DNA of 6,345 nucleotides from Pseudomonadota bacterium (GTDB lineage Bacteria > Pseudomonadota > Gammaproteobacteria > Pseudomonadales > UBA5518). The position numbers were made by a program, and so were the translations under genes. A model generated the notes under the pieces. That model saw nothing but the letters and a program-made list of their open reading frames with translations, did not search any database and was not told the DNA's origin. Below are positions 4,765 to 6,345 of this stretch, piece after piece (position 1 is the stretch's first letter; every line of letters starts with the position of its first letter). The DNA lies in contig CAUJIL010000164.1 of assembly GCA_963204845.1 (NCBI GenBank), forward strand, positions 1 through 6,345. Reading direction: 5' to 3'.

Positions 4765-5807
4765 GCGAACTCCCGCCGACCGCCACCGAAGACGCGGATC
4801 ACTCCTCGCCCGACGAGCATCCGTTCGCCGCGTACGTGCGCGCCCTCGGTCGCGGCCGGCGCAGCGCGCGCTCGCTCGCATGCGACGAGGCGCGCACCGC
4901 GATGGGCATGGTCCTCGACGGCCAGGCGGAGCCACTGCAGACCGGTGCCTTCCTGATGCTGCTGCGCATGAAGGAGGAAACCGCCGACGAGATCGCCGGC
5001 TTCACGCGCGCGGCGCGCGAGCGTGCCCACCTCCCGGCGCCGCCGCCCGCGGTGGATCTGGACTGGCCCAGCTACGCCGGCAAGCGCCAGCAGCCGCCGT
5101 GGTTCCTGCTCGCCGCGCTGCTGCTGGCCGCGCACGGACACCGCGTGCTGATGCACGGCGGCGCGCCGCAGACCACCGACCGGCTGTACACGCCGGAGGC
5201 GCTCGGCGTGCTCGGCATCGCGCCGGCGCACGACTGGGACGACGCGGCGCACGCGCTCGATGCCCACGGCTTCGCCTACGTGCCGCTCGCGCTGCCGAGC
5301 CCGGCGCTGCAGCAACTGCTCGCACTGCGCCGCGTGTTCGGCCTGCGCTCGCCGGTCAATACCTTCGTGCGCCACCTCAATCCGTTGGGTGCGCCCGCGA
5401 GCATGCAGAGCCTGCAGCACCCGGCCTACGCGCGGCTGCACGCCGGCGCCGCGCGCCGGCTCGGGCAAGCCTCGACCGTGATCTTCCGCGGCGACGGCGG
5501 CGAATGCGAGCTGCGCCCGCAGGCCGACAGCCGCTGCCTGCACGTCGTGGCCGGCAGCGAGCGCGAAATCCTCTTTCCGCGCCTGCTCGCGACCGCGGGC
5601 CCCGCGCCTTGCGCACCCGATGCGCGTCTGCTCGGCGCGCTGTGGCGCGGCGAGCGCACGGACGACTACGGCGAGGCGGCGGTGGTCGGCACTGCCGCGC
5701 TCGCGCTGATCGCGATGCGCCGTGCCGGCGACCCGCACGAAGCACTGGAGCTCGCGCGCGATTACTGGCGCGAGCGCGGCGCGCTGCCGGGGGCGGCTGC
5801 GCGATGA
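4761..5807 (+). CDS. ybiB: YbiB/TrpD2-type protein (anthranilate phosphoribosyltransferase fold)
   Basis: The 348-residue protein resembles anthranilate phosphoribosyltransferase (TrpD). The helical N-terminal domain has GQAEPLQTGAFLMLLRMKEE (54-73) followed by TADEIAGFTRAARERA, where TrpD contacts its dimer partner. The catalytic glycine motif GTGGD of TrpD is missing; at that place stands SYAGKRQQPPWFLLAAL (104-120), characteristic of the YbiB/TrpD2 group. Later segments are LMHGGAPQTTDRLYTPEALG (130-149), PVNTFVRHLNPLGAP (198-212) and GDGGECELRP (244-253). E. coli YbiB shows no TrpD activity, binds nucleic acids and is LexA-regulated; many databases call it a glycosyltransferase family protein. 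Tryptophan synthesis is therefore unlikely. The start is GTG 4761, overlapping the tusE stop as GTGA, and the gene overlaps trmA by four bases, placing it within a tRNA-modification operon. The residues before about 20 are poorly conserved in character. Confidence 0.85.
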   Translation: MSELPPTATEDADHSSPDEHPFAAYVRALGRGRRSARSLACDEARTAMGMVLDGQAEPLQTGAFLMLLRMKEETADEIAGFTRAARERAHLPAPPPAVDLDWPSYAGKRQQPPWFLLAALLLAAHGHRVLMHGGAPQTTDRLYTPEALGVLGIAPAHDWDDAAHALDAHGFAYVPLALPSPALQQLLALRRVFGLRSPVNTFVRHLNPLGAPASMQSLQHPAYARLHAGAARRLGQASTVIFRGDGGECELRPQADSRCLHVVAGSEREILFPRLLATAGPAPCAPDARLLGALWRGERTDDYGEAAVVGTAALALIAMRRAGDPHEALELARDYWRERGALPGAAAR

Positions 5808-6345
5808 GTCCGACGAACGACTACTCCGAGGCCGCCTGCGAAGCGCAGCTCGCACCGAAACTCGCCGCACTGCAAGCGGCGTTGGCGGAACTCGGTGCGT
5901 CCGCGCCGGAGGTGTTCCGCTCGCCGCCGGTCCACTACCGCCAGCGCGCGGAGTTCCGTTTCTGGCACGCCGGCGACGATGCCTTCCACGCGATGTTCGA
6001 CCCCGCCGCACCACGCGAACCGCTGCGCGTCGACCATTTCCCGCCGGCCTCGCGCCGCATCAATGCGCTGATGAGCGCGCTGCGCGCGGCCGTGCTGCGC
6101 TCACCGGAGCTGAAGTCGCGGCTGTTCCAGGTCGAGTTCCTCGACACGCTGGCCGGGGACTCGTTGCTGGTGCTGGTCTATCACCGCCGGCTCGACGCGG
6201 CGTGGGAGAACGCGGCGCGTGAACTGGCCAGCGCGCTGGACGTGCGCCTCGTCGGGCGCTCGCGCGGGCAACGCATCACGATCGGCGAGGATTTCGTGAC
6301 CGAACGCCTGCACCTCGATGGCCGCGAACTGGTGCTGCGCCAGCC
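5804..6345 (+). CDS. trmA: tRNA (uracil-5-)-methyltransferase TrmA, N-terminal half (runs off window)
   Basis: The frame from ATG 5804 stays open to the window edge, giving 180 complete codons of a protein that is about 366 residues in E. coli. TrmA uses S-adenosylmethionine to methylate U54 in the T-loop of tRNA. The N-terminal half matches closely: YSEAACEAQLAPKLAALQ (7-24), PEVFRSPPVHYRQRAEFRFW (35-54), RVDHFPPASRRIN (75-87), LFQVEFLDTL (107-116), VLVYHRRLD (123-131) and VGRSRGQRITIGEDFVTERL (150-169). The SAM-binding motifs and catalytic cysteine would lie beyond the edge and cannot be checked. The lack of the iron-sulfur cysteine cluster and N-terminal TRAM domain, together with the HYRQRAEFRFWH motif, favours TrmA over RlmC/RlmD. 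The start overlaps the ybiB-like stop as ATGA, implying co-translation in the tus operon. Confidence 0.94.
   Translation, partial: MSPTNDYSEAACEAQLAPKLAALQAALAELGASAPEVFRSPPVHYRQRAEFRFWHAGDDAFHAMFDPAAPREPLRVDHFPPASRRINALMSALRAAVLRSPELKSRLFQVEFLDTLAGDSLLVLVYHRRLDAAWENAARELASALDVRLVGRSRGQRITIGEDFVTERLHLDGRELVLRQ

Noticed and set aside
4761..5807. Anthranilate phosphoribosyltransferase (trpD) for tryptophan synthesis
   Set aside because: The GTGGD glycine motif is absent, the active-site segments differ, and there are no trp genes nearby; the YbiB/TrpD2 type fits better.
3993..6014. Minus-strand open frame of 673 codons spanning tusC to trmA
   Set aside because: It is the longest frame in the window, but it is Arg/Ala-rich without domains and runs opposite five clearly recognised, tightly packed genes. 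GC-rich codon bias suppresses stops in this antisense frame.

Overview
The window is a GC-rich (roughly two thirds G+C or more), densely coded piece of a bacterial chromosome, most likely from a gammaproteobacterium. The basis is the gene set and order: a Bax-inhibitor-1/YccA-type gene followed by tusD-tusC-tusB-tusE, a YbiB/TrpD2-type gene and trmA. From memory, a similar order (BI-1, tusDCB, tusE, YbiB-like) occurs in Pseudomonas and relatives. TrmA of the E. coli type is largely a gammaproteobacterial enzyme. I cannot name a genus. I see no RNA genes, CRISPR arrays, insertion sequences or phage genes.

Layout. Positions 3-86 hold the last 27 codons of an unrecognised plus-strand gene. Convergent to it, on the minus strand, is a two-gene unit reading from 2443 down to 107: a cytochrome P450 (2443-1283), then 33 bp later an NnrS-family membrane protein (1249-107). 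A 224-bp divergent intergenic region (2444-2667) separates this unit from the plus-strand genes. The BI-1/YccA gene (2668-3324) has a good ribosome binding site and a possible promoter, and is closed by a clear Rho-independent terminator (3347-3374). Directly after the terminator begins a tightly coupled plus-strand operon: tusD (3383-3775), tusC (3772-4140), tusB (4149-4448), tusE (4450-4764), ybiB-like (4761-5807) and trmA (5804 to beyond the window end). Three of the five junctions are 4-base start/stop overlaps (ATGA, GTGA, ATGA); the other two gaps are 8 and 1 bp.

How the genes work together. TusD, TusC and TusB form the sulfur-relay hetero-oligomer that passes persulfide sulfur to TusE, which hands it to MnmA for 2-thiolation of the wobble uridine (U34) of some tRNAs. 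TrmA methylates U54 of tRNA. The operon is therefore centred on tRNA uridine modification, with a nucleic-acid-binding TrpD2 homologue of uncertain role between the two activities. TusE carries only the penultimate cysteine and not the second cysteine of DsrC, which argues for tRNA thiolation rather than dissimilatory sulfur oxidation.

The most unusual part is the P450-NnrS pair. The P450 has an intact heme-thiolate loop, EXXR motif and C-helix His/Arg, but its I-helix reads AGELGT where the usual pattern is AG-x-(D/E)-T-T. The residues normally used for proton delivery in O2 activation are thus replaced or shifted. It sits next to a divergent member of NnrS, a family tied to nitric oxide stress. 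This suggests, without proving, a P450 with chemistry other than ordinary monooxygenation.
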